A DNA stretch of 60,000 nucleotides, taken from Polytrichum commune (taxonomy: Eukaryota; Streptophyta; Polytrichopsida; Polytrichales; Polytrichaceae). Shown piece by piece: positions 12,200 to 25,859 of the stretch. The stretch covers positions 19,395,501-19,455,500 of the forward strand of contig OX485805.1 of the NCBI GenBank assembly GCA_950295325.1, in the 5' to 3' direction. The notes under the pieces are model-generated. The model made no database searches and was not told where the DNA came from. It saw only the letters and a list, made by a program, of their open reading frames with translations. Both the position numbers and the translations under genes were made by a program. Position 1 is the first letter of the stretch. Each line of letters opens with the position of its first letter.

Positions 12200-14730
12200 C
12201 CCAGAGCGGGGTTCTTTATTCTGACGAGAAATAAGTTATCTTGCAAGTTCTTCACGTGTCAACCTGCATTGGCGACAACCCACTTAAGTACAATATGGAA
12301 ATTGCATAATGGGTCCCATCTTAAGGGGCTTCCTATATCATGCGGTCATTTATCACATTGGTAAAGATGGGTTAGAGGCTAGAGCATCCTTTGTGGGAGT
12401 TAACTTATGGAATAGAGGTAGAGGGCTCATACAACCCTCGTATCCAATAAAAGAAATACGTAATCCAAATAGAAGGGAAATGAAATCCTCTTCTAATTAC
12501 AAGCAACAAACCTCAACTACAAAGTCATTTAATTACATATTATAATGCATATTATAATGCGATACTTACGGGAACTCTCTACTATTACCCTTTGACATCA
12601 AACTTGCCTACTCACCTATTTTGTCAACATGGAAGCTATGTATACATGGCCTCAAAAACAACGAGGTCCATTCATAAATAATAATTAAGGTAGAAATACC
12701 ATAACCCTTGAAAATATTCGCATCAAAGATCTGGTCTGATAATCATGAGATAGACGAGAAGGATTCATGAAGAATGCAAGTTGTTTCATATTTTTTGCCC
12801 TACACAAAAAATGCTCCAATTTTTCAAAGTGGAAAGTTGTCCAACCCCCTACTTGTTCACTAGATTCTCCCTACTCTGAACACAGTAATCCGCATTTCCA
12901 TATAGAGCATCGCCTAAATCGGTTACCTCATGAGTACATTAACACTTGACTCTCATTGGCTACACTAAGTGTACACGCATTGAAGGTGCCACTGAGCCAT
13001 GATCCGTTTTAGAAATGGCACTTCACCATTATGATGGCAGTCTAATGCACGGCTAGAGGGTGGTTAACAGGTTATGGTATTTCTACCTTATCCCAAGAGG
13101 TTGAAGATTGCAATCTTCCTCAGGCTTCTTAGTTAACAACACTGATTGCTCATAGGATAAGATTTGATATTGACACTCGTTTTGACATCAAATTTTATAC
13201 CCCAACAATGTAGTGTGTGTATAGAATATAATTACAACAAAACCCCTGATGTAACAAACAATACTAGGTGCATGTGGAGCATCCCGCTGAATTCAAGGCC
13301 GACCTGTCGAAACCATCATGCCTAGTTTTATAAGGGCTTCATGCACAAAATGTCATGTGTTTGAGACGCACCATCATCTCAGGAACGGTGTGAGAACATT
13401 AACACAAACATCATAGGTGAAGACGTCAAGCACTAGCGCATGGGAACTATACTGAGTAAATATCACCGATTAGTGTGAGGCATCACTTGGAGTTAGACAT
13501 TGTGATAACTTTCTGATGACAATCATAATGCTTACCAAGATAACATAAATAACTAGAGGAGAGGCGTGCATAACCGACGACTTCGTACCAGATTGAGCGA
13601 AGTCTAAGGCGATAGCAAAATTATCCTGTGTACGTAAGACAGTCTTCAGGAGAATTTCAAAGTTTTTGGGTAATTATTGTGAGTTTTTGCAATCAAAAAT
13701 TGGCCCGAACATATTACTGTCTGCTGTAATGTTATCCGTTTTCATCGCTCATTCCTCCAACCAGAGACATGTGTCACGGCACTTCTGATTTCAACCGAAT
13801 TGAAATCAGCCGCAGCCGGAGCAAAATAATTGTACTCTATAATTTTGTGACGGGCACTAATCGGGAATGGGCGCCTACACTGTAGAAGCACATGAAAAGA
13901 ACATACTACAAACCTAATAGGTGATGCCGGGGCACTGTTTTGGATTCCACCAAAAGTGTTGGTCGAGAACAGCACGTATTAACTACACATATGGATAATG
14001 GAAAGTGTTGATGGATGTACAAGAAAAAGAATTGCCTGATGTTAATTATTGAATGCAGAGGAACAGTGCCGATGTAAATAAACCCTTTCCTTCTTAACAA
14101 GGTCAGGAACGTTGCACTGGGTGCACTTAACAGCTTGCATCAGACTTCAATATGACCAACAAGTAACTCCCACAAAAACCAACACCATAATCATTCCTCT
14201 CGCCAGGCGAAAAACACAGCAATGTTGGTTATTCGACCCAATGAAGGTGGATAACCAGCTACTGGTTACAGATGAAAAACTAGGATATCTACCGAATGTC
14301 TAAATTTCCCAACGCGCACTGCTTCGCCCTGTGTGCAACTAAACCGTGCATAAGAGGATACTGAGGACAACCAGACTCCAAATGAAACATATATTCCAGA
14401 AAGTGTACATAACCACAATTTTGTCAAAGCAGTGCAGAACAAGTCAAGGATAACTAATATCCTCTACACACGGCAAGAACGATAAGAATCTAAGGGCAGA
14501 TCTCAGAAGCTGTGGAAACCCAAACCCTGACAGATCACACTATTGAAAGTTCTTCAACGCCACCTCGGGTTGTGACAATGCAGGATTCATTATTTTACAA
14601 GTTTGCAAATTCTAATAAGATCCCCGAACCCTTGATTAGAACAACCAGTATGCCATTCTGTGAGCATCGAACAAACAAAAATTGACATCATCAACCAAAG
14701 CACAACAAGTTGCATCAATTTGCTAGAATT
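12200..14730. other. Intergenic between H4 pseudogene and H4 gene 2
   Basis: No gene, RNA or clear mobile element is supported. Near 12640-13090 there are short words repeated in opposite sense (aaggtagaaataccataac against gttatggtatttctacctt at about 13070-13090). These form inverted ends about 400 bp apart, so a degenerate MITE is possible. Confidence 0.4.
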
Positions 14731-14732
14731 GG

Positions 14733-14750
14733 TGGTGTTAAATAACACCA
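14733..14750 (-). promoter_or_regulatory. Palindromic 3' hairpin after histone H4 gene 2
   Basis: Identical 18 bases and identical 34-nt distance from the stop as after H4 gene 1. Sequence on the far side of the hairpin differs between the two genes after ccaa. Confidence 0.6.
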
Positions 14751-14784
14751 TTGTTTGTAAATAGATGGTTCTACCAACCAGTTT

Positions 14785-15099
<315 letters not shown>

Positions 15100-15235
15100 T
15101 CAGGAACAGATGAAACCGCAAGAAGATACGAGAACAGCACCAGAAGATGCAACAAGAGAATCAGAGAAGTGCGAAAGAAGCAAGTGTGAGAGAATGGCGA
15201 GGAGTGCACACTAATAAGTAGGAGTGCGGGGAGTG

Positions 15236-15244
15236 TTAGGGTTT
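15236..15244 (-). promoter_or_regulatory. Telo-box upstream of H4 gene 2
   Basis: AAACCCTAA on the coding strand about 140 bp upstream of the ATG, in the block conserved with H4 gene 1. Confidence 0.6.
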
Positions 15245-15327
15245 GAAGCCGCGGGAGATGGGAGGGAACTCGGTTCGAACCATTTGAACGTATCTCTATT
15301 TTGGAGGCAAATTCAAGAGTATCCTAA

Positions 15328-15715
15328 GTAAGCGGGTCTTAAATGGACACTTAACTTAGTGCGGGATGATTAGCAAATCCAACTTATGGCGCTCATGGCC
15401 ATTTTCCTCATGATTTTTGGAGGTCGATTCGATGATTGAGGAGAATTGGCTACTAGTCACGATCAACCCGTTAATTTGTTTACCCAATTTACCGGTTCAC
15501 AATCAAAGCTCTAGGAAATGAACCAAATCATATTTTGAAAAATTTACATGTCTGCATAAAGTTTTAAGGAGCAACTGAACCATTTCAGTTAATAATCGGT
15601 TGATAATAAAGAGGTTAGGATAGCGATTGAGTTGGCTCAAATTTCTCCGTGTCTTCAAAATGAAGATTCTCTTTTTTATGAATGATCATATAAGTCCTCC
15701 CCCCCCCCACCCCGG
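15328..15715 (+). repeat. Dispersed repeat R1, copy b (interrupted)
   Basis: It holds the R1 start (gtcttaaatggacactt, gatgattagcaaatcc, ttcctcatgatttttgga) at 15328-15430 and the later R1 words (aaaatgaagattct, gatcatataag, C-run) at 15655-15715. Unrelated DNA lies between. Confidence 0.65.
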
Positions 15716-16334
15716 GATTATGAGGGTTATTACACTAGAGCTTTGTTGCCATGTGATAATTGAAATCTAAAATCTCTCATTGGTGGAAAATGCCAAAATC
15801 AATTACACTAGAGCTTGAGGGCCTAAGGGACCAAGGAGGTTTGCATGGATGAAAACCTACTTGGAATCTACATTGCACGTAATGGGTATTGTTTTATGGT
15901 ATAGTGGATTATACTTCAAGCCCATCTCAACAAGGGGGGTCCAACACAAAATCAGGGGATTGTGCTCAGATTGTTACACTTCAAAATCTCACAACCTTTG
16001 ATATATTCTAATTTATTGTGTAAATGACCCCCCCCCCTTAATGGGATGAAAATAATACGACATTCAATTAAGAGCCTAATTATGTATGTATTTCTCTTTA
16101 CACTACACTTAAAGGCTCATGAACACACATAATTTAATTTTACATAGTACCTACAACCCTTAGATGAGATTCAAGGTCCCACATATTTCATGGTCATGGT
16201 CTAAACTAGCCCTAAATTTAGGTGACTTAAGATATGTAGGCCTTAAACATACACTTCCAGCTCCGCACCCACTTCATGTAGGAAATGTAACACACCAATT
16301 CATGTGAGATGAGTGCCAAACACAAATCACGGCC

Positions 16335-16575
16335 GAAACTATTCTCATCATATATTTTGGAACTCATACGAATATCTTATTCATTATCAAAGTGAAGATT
16401 CTTGAACTCATTAGATGATCATATTATAAATTTCCCCCAATTATGTTGACTATTGAACTTAGATTGGTAACTGACTTTTTGACACATAGTCCAATCTCTA
16501 TTGAACACATGTCTTTTTTGGTGTTTGTTCTTAGATCACACCTCACGACATAATTATTCCTTAAGATTTATTATG
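16335..16575 (+). repeat. Dispersed repeat R1, copy c
   Basis: 3' part of R1: atattttggaactcatac, tcattatcaaagtgaagatt, gatgatcatat, gttgactattgaac, gaacacatgtctttttt and cttagatc. It shows that R1 extends beyond the C-run for at least 150 bp. Confidence 0.75.
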
Positions 16576-17089
16576 AAACCGAGTGATTCTCTTTTCTTCC
16601 AGACTCGAAGACCCTGTGTGCAGAAACCTTACATTTTCCCTTTCACGGTTTAGTTATAGACATGTTGAAGCAAGTGAAGTGGCCACTTTGTCAAGAAGGG
16701 CATTGATCAATGCTCTTTGATATAGCTTCGAAGGTTTTTTGGGGTAGACATATGGTGCGTGTTATGAGTTCGGTGAAGACTTCCTCTCAAGCTCTCAAGC
16801 TACAACTTTAATTTGTCACAACTTTTGTGATGACGGCACACAAATTAAGCAAGTTACATGAAAGTCTTCTGAGTTCATTGAAGGGTATTGGAAGCAGCAT
16901 CTACTCTATGTTCTTAACAAATAAGAATTCTACCTATACCAACAATGGCAAGATTGAACAAAGCTGTAGAGCTTGAGTCCGTTATATGTTGGTGTCATGA
17001 AGACTTTGGTGTTTTGTGCTTGCACTCATGTGGAGTACATGTACTTCAACAACAAGAACATTGAGCAACCACAGTACAAATTTTTGGGT

Positions 17090-17640
17090 TGTTGCAACTT
17101 ATGAAACTGCAGCTAGTACTGAAAAAGCGGATTTTAACTTGGCCCCTTCCATTGAAGAGGCATTGTTGCGAAGGAATCATGACAATGAACGGGGAAAACC
17201 AACACCTAGTTACAGATGACACAGTTGAGTTTGAGAATAACCGGTTCAAATTCAAGACTTCAGGAAAATTAACAATCAATCTGGAAGAATTTGCAGAATA
17301 TTCCTCAATCGAATGAAGAAAAACGAAAGAGATCAACATTTAATTAACTGCTGTATATTGGACACAATAGGATCTCGACCGATTATGCCCAAAAATCTCC
17401 CTGGACACTGAATCATGAAACAACTGTAGTTGGAACATATTAAATTGCAGCTAGTGAAGAGAAAGATATTGAAATGACTGCTTCCATTAAAGAGGAATTG
17501 TTGAAATTTAGTGACCACAAAACAACTAACCATCATGGAACAACAGCAGTTGAAACTGCTGAAGAGGCGAGATTTTGATCTGGCCTCTTTCATTGCAGAG
17601 GAATTGTTGTAAAAGTGATCATGAATCAACTGCCCCTATA
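17090..17640 (+). repeat. Three imperfect direct repeats around an R2 copy
   Basis: Near 17100-17170, 17440-17500 and 17545-17610 the same pattern recurs: gaaactgcagctagt or similar, a gaagag-a-g-gatttt word, then ttccattgaagaggaattgttg with changes. An R2 copy (17190-17405) separates the first from the other two. Small open frames here have no recognisable product. Confidence 0.6.
17190..17405 (+). repeat. Dispersed repeat R2, copy a
   Basis: R2 reads roughly: agttacagatgacacagttg, gagtttgagaataaccggtt, aagacttcaggaaaatta, cgaaagagatcaacat, aggatctcgaccg, ttatgcccaaaaatctcc, ggacactga. Other copies are at 25030-25225 and 38180-38395 (minus) and at 40240-40445 and 40545-40760 (plus). Confidence 0.8.
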
Positions 17641-20600
17641 AATTGTTGCATTGAGCCGGTGCAAGAGGCTTATGGAGAAATTTAGCATAGTACTCCTTGA
17701 CATCCGTGAGCCACTGTCAATTTTGTAAACATGTTCATGCAAAGTTAGCAATGTCTGTTCATGTCTACAATTCAAGCTTATTATCAAAGGAATGTTTTAC
17801 ACAACTTTTGCAATTGCAAAGCGAAACAATATTGTACTTACACGAGTTGTTGTAGTTTGAGCAACACTCGGTCAATGGTGGAATATAAACAATCGTGCAC
17901 ACACTCTTATTTTATATATCTGAACTATGCTAGTTCTTTGTGGGATCATGTAGCATTTGTGGAGTCCTTGATTACTCTTAACTACCAACAATTTTGTGGA
18001 GTCATCGCAATTGGTCCCGTATTAAACATTTAGCAAATATTTAAGAGACCCATATTCTTTCGATCCAAAGGATCGGAACTTGAACTTTGTCATAAACACA
18101 TGTGTGGCAATAAAGGTGTAAAATAGTAATTGAGTGTCATTTAAGCTACCATTGTAAGTTATATTTTAGTATCATGCAAAATCAAAGAGAGATCGTCGTT
18201 CAACAACATCCACTACCCATAGCACCTTGGCAAGTTGGGCAAGTGTAAATTGCTTGCATGAGAGGTCTTGCCATTATTAGATTTTTGTTTTAACTCTTAA
18301 CTTGCTATGTAACCAGAAGTTTATAATTAAACACAAACAAAAGCATAGAAATGATAAGAGTTACTTCAATCCAAATCAACTGGCACACGATGTGGAAGGT
18401 TGTTAAAGCATTACGTTTGAGGCATTTTACTTCTTTGCGTTTGAAGTGTGTTATCAATTCAGCTTGTTCATATTTTACCAATCATTGTACATTACTTGTG
18501 CACGTTAATTCATTCTTTATAGTTTGGGAGGAAAGCCCTACACTTTATACAAGTGCAACGTAGTGCTCAAAATACATGTCTAATGTGCATATGTGAGATG
18601 AAGCACATGCAATCTTTGTCCATGTACCTATCCATAACTCATGCAACAAACGCTTTAAACCTCAAATTTCGTCTTTTTGAAGGTGGAGGTTTGCTTGACA
18701 TTCTTTTATTCTCATTGAACTTAACTACAAAATTAGATCATTCTTTACACAATCAAGCTCCAAAAGTATGGTGATAGCACATAATCTTCTTCAAACATCC
18801 TACATGTCATTTTAGAAACTTTGTGTAATTGGTATCTATCTTTTGCAAAAGCATCTCAATTTTTATTTCTTATTTTCTTGAAGGTGGTACATTGTACAAG
18901 TTTCAACTTTTATAGGCTAAAAAATTTGTCAAATACCTTCAACTTTTGCGTGCAATTGAGGTCGGACGATATGTTGATGCCATGGACCAAGTTTTTTGTA
19001 GCATTGAAATTCCATGTTAACCCATTTTATTTAGAGGATAATATCAAATGAATGTAACTACAAGATAATCTCCTACAATGAATTACCCACGAACGTCCAC
19101 ATAATCTATGAGAAGTGGTAATTTAGCCCTATCTTGGTGTTAATTAGATTTTGGGAAATTAATGTAGGTAATATTTTTTTATGGAAATTCTCCTAAGATG
19201 TTCACAGGGGGGTCATTCTCTCTTGTGTTATGTAACCACGTGTGTATAAAGGATATTTTTATGAGGGCTAATTACCTCCTCGTTTGGATTTCAGGGTACC
19301 TTTTAAGTAAAAAAAAACACAAACTTCACCAAATATTTAGCACCATGTAGGCAATTGTAAATTAAAACCTAGACTATTTCAAATGATGCTAAATTACTTA
19401 TAAAATATTGATTTACTCGTTCCATATGAAGGCAAACCTAAGACTCCAATATGGCATGGCGTAGATTCACATTGCTATATATTGGTGAAAGAAGAGAGTG
19501 TACACATCATAACCCAATTGTTCAATTTTCATCCATTTTGCATGTATTATATGTGAATGTACTTTTTTTAAATCATTTATTATTTTTGTCATACTAATTT
19601 CTTTTTGCCATAAACCTAAAGTGGGGGGTTTTCCTTTATGCTGAATTATATATAATTACATGTTCTGCAATTTAAGCAAGCTATAGTAGATCCAAAGTTT
19701 TTATAAATTTTTGTGCCAATGAATAAAAAAACACCCTAAGTTGTTCTCACATGGTTTCTACTTTTCAGCTAGTCATACCCCCCGAGGATGTTCATTGTTG
19801 AAGGATCCAAGCTACGACAATATAAGTCAGGATAGGAACCCATTGTAGTTGGTAACCTCAAATCAAATACTTAGGTTTGGGAGTTTAGCTCTAGAGACAA
19901 TATGATTATGCCGTTTCAGCTATGATATTTGCCACATGTGAGACTCCTCATATCATGTATTTCACCATACTTGTCCACCTCTATTGTGGCAGAGTTATGC
20001 TAAATATGAGGAATTTTTTTCCAATACTAGAGAGTTGCGCATATATGTTAGGTGTGCGTGCAAGTGTATCTATCAACTTCCGGTTTGTGTATACATCTCA
20101 TTTGCAATATATGCTAGACCTTTAACACTGGGCAATTATGAAATCTAAATAGTAACAATTGAAAAAAACTTTGATATTTTTTTCATGATAATTCAAAATT
20201 TATTGTCATGATCATTCTTGGTTAGAGGAATTACTAATCCACAACGAATACTCAAGTTTTGGGACCAAATTGGGAAGTATTGTGTTTTTTTTTTCATAGT
20301 TTATATGCTCAAAATGTAAAGCACCCTTTCCATTTCTCTAAGTCCTTTGTACATTATGTCCCGTGACCAAGGCTTGCAAATAGTGTTTGTCTTAGTGAAA
20401 ATTGTGAAATGTATATACAATATACATAAAGGAGACGTGTTATTTCCTCTAGTGCGTACATCTAAAAAGGGTATCAAGTATTTTAAAGTGAAAATAAATG
20501 TACAAAACTGAAGCCCTTAGAATAGAGTAAAAATGAGGATAAATAATTAGTTTTATCCAATATTGTCACATTGTAATAAACCTCATTACCCTACATTAAC

Positions 20601-20835
20601 TACCCTACATTTGATAACGAACACAATTTGGAGGACTTACATTATATACAATTAAGGAGTCAAAAAATGCGCATTTCCCAATATCATAACTAAATCAAGG
20701 GAGGTCCAACTTTCAATATGATTTCTACTGATGGTTCATCATAGATTTGCTAATGCAACACAAGTTTTGTTGTGTAAATCTAACTAGTAGAAGTTTATGA
20801 GAAACGAACCAAGTAACAACCACATACATACCTTA
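17641..20835. other. Intergenic, AT-rich, no gene seen
   Basis: Open frames here are short, rich in low-complexity codons and lack splice or domain support. No inverted ends or tandem repeats stood out. Confidence 0.5.
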
Positions 20836-21322
20836 GGGCCACTTCACACACGGGACTAAGAGCCCGTGACCATTACACTCCAAGCACTCTCATTGGTGGA
20901 AAGGACGGAGCCGGTCCAAGTTCGCTTCACACTACGCTTGAGGGACCAACGGAGTATGTGAATGCAAGATGGATGTAAAGTCTACATGGATTCCTACATG
21001 GCACCGAATGGATCATGTTTCACGGTCACTTGGACTATTTTCAAAAGCCACCTCTTGGAGGTAGGCCTAACACAAAACTGGGAGACCATGGCACTCCTAA
21101 CGCTCACAACCGTTGGTTTATTCTATTTTATCATGTGTGGACCCGCATGAATAGAAATAGCATTTGGTTGAGGGCCCATTCACATATGACTTCACACTAC
21201 ACTTGAGGGTCCGTGACCACACTACGTGATTTTGGAGGTGTATTGGGACGGCCTTTGGACGCTTTCTTTTGGGCTCTCATAATCTCATGGTCACGGCCCT
21301 TGGCTCGTGTGTGAAGTGGCCC
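20836..21322. mobile_element. Inverted-repeat element, family M1, 487 bp
   Basis: Starts gggccacttcacacacg and ends with its reverse complement cgtgtgtgaagtggccc. The inverted ends extend imperfectly to gtgaccat, about 38 bp in all. Internal copies of the same end word (cttcacactacacttgaggg at about 21185, cttcacactacgcttgaggg at about 20925) suggest earlier rearrangement. There is no transposase, so it is non-autonomous. No clear target duplication is seen in the flanks, so the superfamily is left open. Confidence 0.75.
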
Positions 21323-21417
21323 ATACTACAAAAAAAAATTGAACCTTGTTATTGGTTAATTTAAGTCATTTCATACTGTTTCCAGCCAGCAAGGTGAAGC
21401 AGTAGTCATTGGGAATT

Positions 21418-21475
21418 ATTAGGGTTTGAAGCCCGGAAAGAGGATACAGCCCCCGCGGGGCCCAAACCCTAACCC
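21418..21475 (+). promoter_or_regulatory. RPL17 promoter motifs (telo-boxes)
   Basis: One reverse telo-box (attagggttt) at 21418-21427 and one forward (aaaccctaaccc) at 21464-21475 lie 73-130 bp before the ATG. A GGGCCC word joins the second box. Telo-boxes next to GGCCC-type elements are the usual signature of plant ribosomal protein promoters. Confidence 0.7.
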
Positions 21476-21547
21476 TTTCTCATCTCGTGTTCTTAGAGAG
21501 AGGTCCTCCCTTGTTCGGTCTCTCTTTGCACCTCCGCCCCTTCAGCG

Positions 21548-22872
21548 ATGGTGAAGTACGCGAGGGAACCCGATAATCCGACCAAGGGCAAGCTCGCTCT
21601 TCCCCGCACTCTTTCCTACTTCGTGCACCTGAATATGCTATCAAATCGCTTATGTTAAGTCTACGGAATCCATGTATGGTAGGACGACTGAATAGCTTAC
21701 TGAGGAGGGAGGACCTGAAGCTTTTGAACTGTTCTAACGTTTCGTTTGTTCCGTGTCTTGCAGCCTGTAAGGCCAGAGGTTCGGACCTCCGTGTTCATTT
21801 CAAGGTATGCCGCCTTTCTTTACATTAGGGTTTTGTGGGTTTTACTTGCTAGCATGCGATTTATTGCTGAATCCTTTTATCTCTCGATCAGAGTCATAGG
21901 GTTATGGAGTTTCCGTGGTCAGTATTTCAATTCTCTGAGAATTTGGGGTTGCCTTTCAGAACACCAGGGAAACAGCGCAGGCAATTAAGGGGCTCACGCT
22001 GGTGAAGGCCAAGCGGTATCTGGAGGATGTTCTTGCTCACAAGCAAGCTATTCCTTTCCGGCGGTTTTGCGGTGGGGTTGGGCGAACAGCCCAAGCCAAA
22101 TCACGCCACTCTAATGGGCAAGGACGTTGGCCAGTGAAGTCAGCAACCTTTTTGCTGGGTTTGTTGAAGAATGCAGAGAGCAATGCTGAGGTGCGTAATC
22201 CTGTCCATCTCCACATTAGAAAGTAAAGAGGGATGTATTGTCGTTGGGATCACAAAGATATCTTCATTAAACTATGCGTATTATGGATATTTGGTTTTGA
22301 CACTTCACATTGTGTACATGCAGGTGAAGGGTTTGGATGTGGACACTCTGACGATTTCTCACATTCAAGTGAACCAAGCCCAAAGGCAGCGCCGTCGTAC
22401 TTACAGGGCCCATGGAAGAATCAACCGTAAGTGATTATTCTAAACCTAATTTTTTTGCAGTCGTTCAGTTCCAGTTCTGAACGTTAAATTAAGCAATGAC
22501 TTGCCTAGTTGCTTTTTTGGACCAATTTGTTGGTGGATCTTCCGAAAGTTTGAAATAATGTTGAGAAAAAATGGTGTGCAGCATACATGTCTTCTCCCTG
22601 CCACATTGAGCTCACCCTTTCCGAGAAGGAGGTGCCAGTGAAGAAGGAGGTGAGTTGTTTTAGTTTCTGCATATCTCGTAAATGCTGATCGTGGGAAATT
22701 AGCATCTAGTTATTGCTTCTTTTGTGGTATTAATTGGCTTGAATACAAGGTGTTTTCATTTGTGATGTAATGTGTGATCTCGTGTAATTTTGTCACACAG
22801 GAGGAAGAGGTCGCTCCACGCAAGCCCCGCAAGCAGCAGGCACGTCTTAGAAGTGGTGTTACTTCGGCTTGA
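21548..22872 (+). CDS. RPL17: Ribosomal protein uL22 (60S L17), six exons
   Basis: Exons 21548-21587, 21764-21804, 21960-22190, 22324-22426, 22582-22649 and 22801-22872 give 184 aa in one frame. The product is the large-subunit protein uL22 (plant L17), which lines the peptide exit tunnel. The recognised conserved blocks include [104 protein letters not shown]. Introns 2-5 are GT-AG. For intron 1 no GT donor preserves the protein; the only fitting donor is a GC (exon ends ...accaagg, intron starts gcaagc), making a GC-AG intron and an Ala where most plants have Ser. The C-terminal tail (22801-22872) is basic and variable, as usual. Confidence 0.96.
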
Positions 22873-25859
22873 TTAGTAGTTTTGAAACGATTTTGTTTCG
22901 TTAAGATTCATTGTAATTTTGGCAGCGGTGCAATATAATTATGCGTTTCTACGTTGTCTATGATGCGTGACACTTTTTTCTTTTGCCCCAGTTTTGGCCC
23001 TTCGCAGAGATTTGTTGTGATAGCTAGTGAGATCAAGAAGAATTTACCTACATTGTCTGAATGGTGATGTGAACACATCAGAGGACACACATCTAACTGA
23101 CTGCTACTTTAGTAAATGCATTATAATGCGTGGATGATGGTTATATTTTCTATGTTTTGTCTATGTCTTCTATTTGACCGTTCGGAGTGTAGACATGGCT
23201 CCTGCATATGATGTTTGAGGAAGTATGCGATGAACAGCAGGCAATAGGAAGAGATAGTTCGTTCCAGAGTCCAGATTGTAATTTACTGCTCGGTTGATGC
23301 AATGTTTGAAGGTGTTTCAGGTGTAGGTAGAGGCCCTGTAAGATTTGTTCATTGGAATGGGTTGTTTACTTAACAAATGAAAAGTTTCATGCACTTCCTG
23401 GATTAGACATGTTGTGATACGTGCCTGTTTAATTGACGTTTGTATCAATGTCATGACTGAGATACAAACTACGATTATGTGACGTTCATCGTTAGCTTTA
23501 TTGCGTATTAGGGCACGTTCAAGTTTTGAATTGTTTTCTGGTTTAAGATGTATTGAGCTGATGAACTCCAGTGATGGTCTTTCCTTTTCATCTCCTTGCT
23601 CGTTAGTATTTCAGTTCATTATTGCAATGGTTTCTTCAACTGTTTCATAAGTATTTCAGTCTTCAATGTTGCAATTGTTGCCCGAGTATAATGTGCGAAC
23701 AGTATCACCAACGACGAGGGTTTTTAACAGTCACGCCTTGTGAAATAGGTATAGCTCTTCTCTTCCCTGCGGAGCAATTTCGCACTATTGGTGAAGTTGA
23801 ATAGATATTGTTGAGGCTTTCCTCTGGAAGATCTGTCGAAGTATGCATTTTCATTTTTATCTATGCTTTCGACACAATTTTTGTGAATAAGGAGACCTTG
23901 CGACAACCATGTGTACTATTAGCGACCGCAATCGCAATGTTACATGCAACATTTAAACTGTGAAGGTGCTGTTAACTGGAGAAAAGTAGTCACGCTACCT
24001 TGGTGCTTAGGTGATGTCTCAGCGTTGTCTGTTGTGAATGACCCAATGTTGTCTGTCTGAGTTATCACTTGCAATTTGAAATGCAGAACTTGTCCCGTGC
24101 AAGTTGGAGGACAAATCTGAAGTATTTGTTACGATGACGTGAAACAGAGGGGAGTGTGGTGCGGTGCAGTGAACTATTTCGGGGCTATTACTCAACCGCG
24201 AACATAATCTACCAAAAATAATCTACCCTAATGCAGTCCGATGTCACTGTCTTAAAATTGATTTCACACGGGAATTAGCTCTGAACACATTGAATTACTT
24301 ACTTCAAGAATGGTGTCGATGACATAACAAGTGATGTGCTGCGTGTTCAACTGCTCTGACTTCAGATTTAGTGTGAGGCAGTGGGATTCCGACATCCGGA
24401 GTCTTTAGTCTTGAATCTACCTCTGGACTATAAACACAGCTCGTCAGCTAAGTAATGTTATGAAATCAGGGGTGAATGCTTTATGGTGGATGAGTGCTAT
24501 GTATGTATGCGAATATTACCCTCTGCATTTACAACATCTTTTAGCTTTAATCTGTGTAAGGATTGTGGAACTTTTGTGGAGACTTTGAGCAGTTTTGTAT
24601 TGTCACTTGCAGAAACTTAAAAAAGACTTGGACATGGTAATGCCATGTGTAACATGTATATATTATCAACATGAAGATTTGGCTCCCAGGTGTGTAGACT
24701 CTAGAGTAAGTGTGGGATCTATGTACACTACATATGGGTGCAGTGTTGACTTAAGTTGCTGCGAACAGTAAGACCTAAGCTCTTACTTAAACCAATCCTT
24801 TGGCTAATTTAGCCTATAAAGAATCAAATTGTATAAGAGATGGCATGTATGTGTGAGTAAATGCAACCACATTGTTATAAAAACTATATTTCAATATGAA
24901 TTGAATATAGTTGGCATTTATTTTCATCACATGTAGTAGCTTCTCAATGCTGTCATCTAAGGGGGTCTTGACTAGGCCACTACTTAACTGCAAAGCAAGG
25001 TTTTATAGCCTTAACCAATGTTTGCGAGACTTTTGGACATAATTGGTCAAAATCCTACTCTTTTCAAGCCTGATTAGTTACATTATTGAGATATATTTCA
25101 TATATTCCTTCGAAATAAATGGTAGTTTTCTTGAAGTCTTGAACTACAACTGCTTATTTCTCAAACTCGACTGGTTCATTTGTAATTAGAGATTGGTTCT
25201 CCCCATTCATTGGCCTTAACTCTATCCACACCCAACCTTCTTCATGGCCCATCCTACTCTTGAGTCGGCTTGCCACAACCTTAATATGTTCATTGCCATT
25301 TCTAGCACGTGGGTCCAAAATCGTCCCCATTAACCTATGAACTAGACCCATATGGTTCAATCCATTTGCAAGCCAACACACCACTTATTAATGTCAACGC
25401 AATATCCTATCTTGGTTGCATTTTCTAAGTAACCTTTGTTGACCCCAAGTAATTAGTGACATGTCCAATGAACGTCTAACCTCACTAATCAACACACTCA
25501 ATACCTAAACCCTAGAACTACGTACTTAGAGTATGATAAATTTCGGTTGCATTAAGATATTGGAATTAACTGCCTCTATGTTAGTGTGCAACTTGGTTAC
25601 CATTTGGCGGACATAATGTGGTGTCTTGACTAAGGTAGAATTTGTGATTGGCTTTGAGTTGTTGAAATGTCGTATTTTGTTATTGAGGTCCATTTGGGTG
25701 TGGCTACGTTTTTAGGGTTGAGTGAAAAGATGACAAAATCCCAACATTAGTAGCATTAGGGATATTGCATTTATTTGAGAAGGATGACAATAGGTAATAC
25801 GTATCATTCCTTTGTGATGATTAAAGAGAATAGCAATGTTATCTGACATTAGGGTTATA
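22873..25859. other. RPL17 3' flank and intergenic DNA
   Basis: No further gene is supported. It contains a dispersed repeat at 24350-24460 (relative of 8640-8760, opposite sense) and R2 copy b at 25030-25225. Confidence 0.5.
25030..25225 (-). repeat. Dispersed repeat R2, copy b
   Basis: Reverse-complement R2 words: gacttttggacataattgg, ttcttgaagtcttgaactac, ctcaaactcgactggttc, gtaattagagattggttct. Confidence 0.7.
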
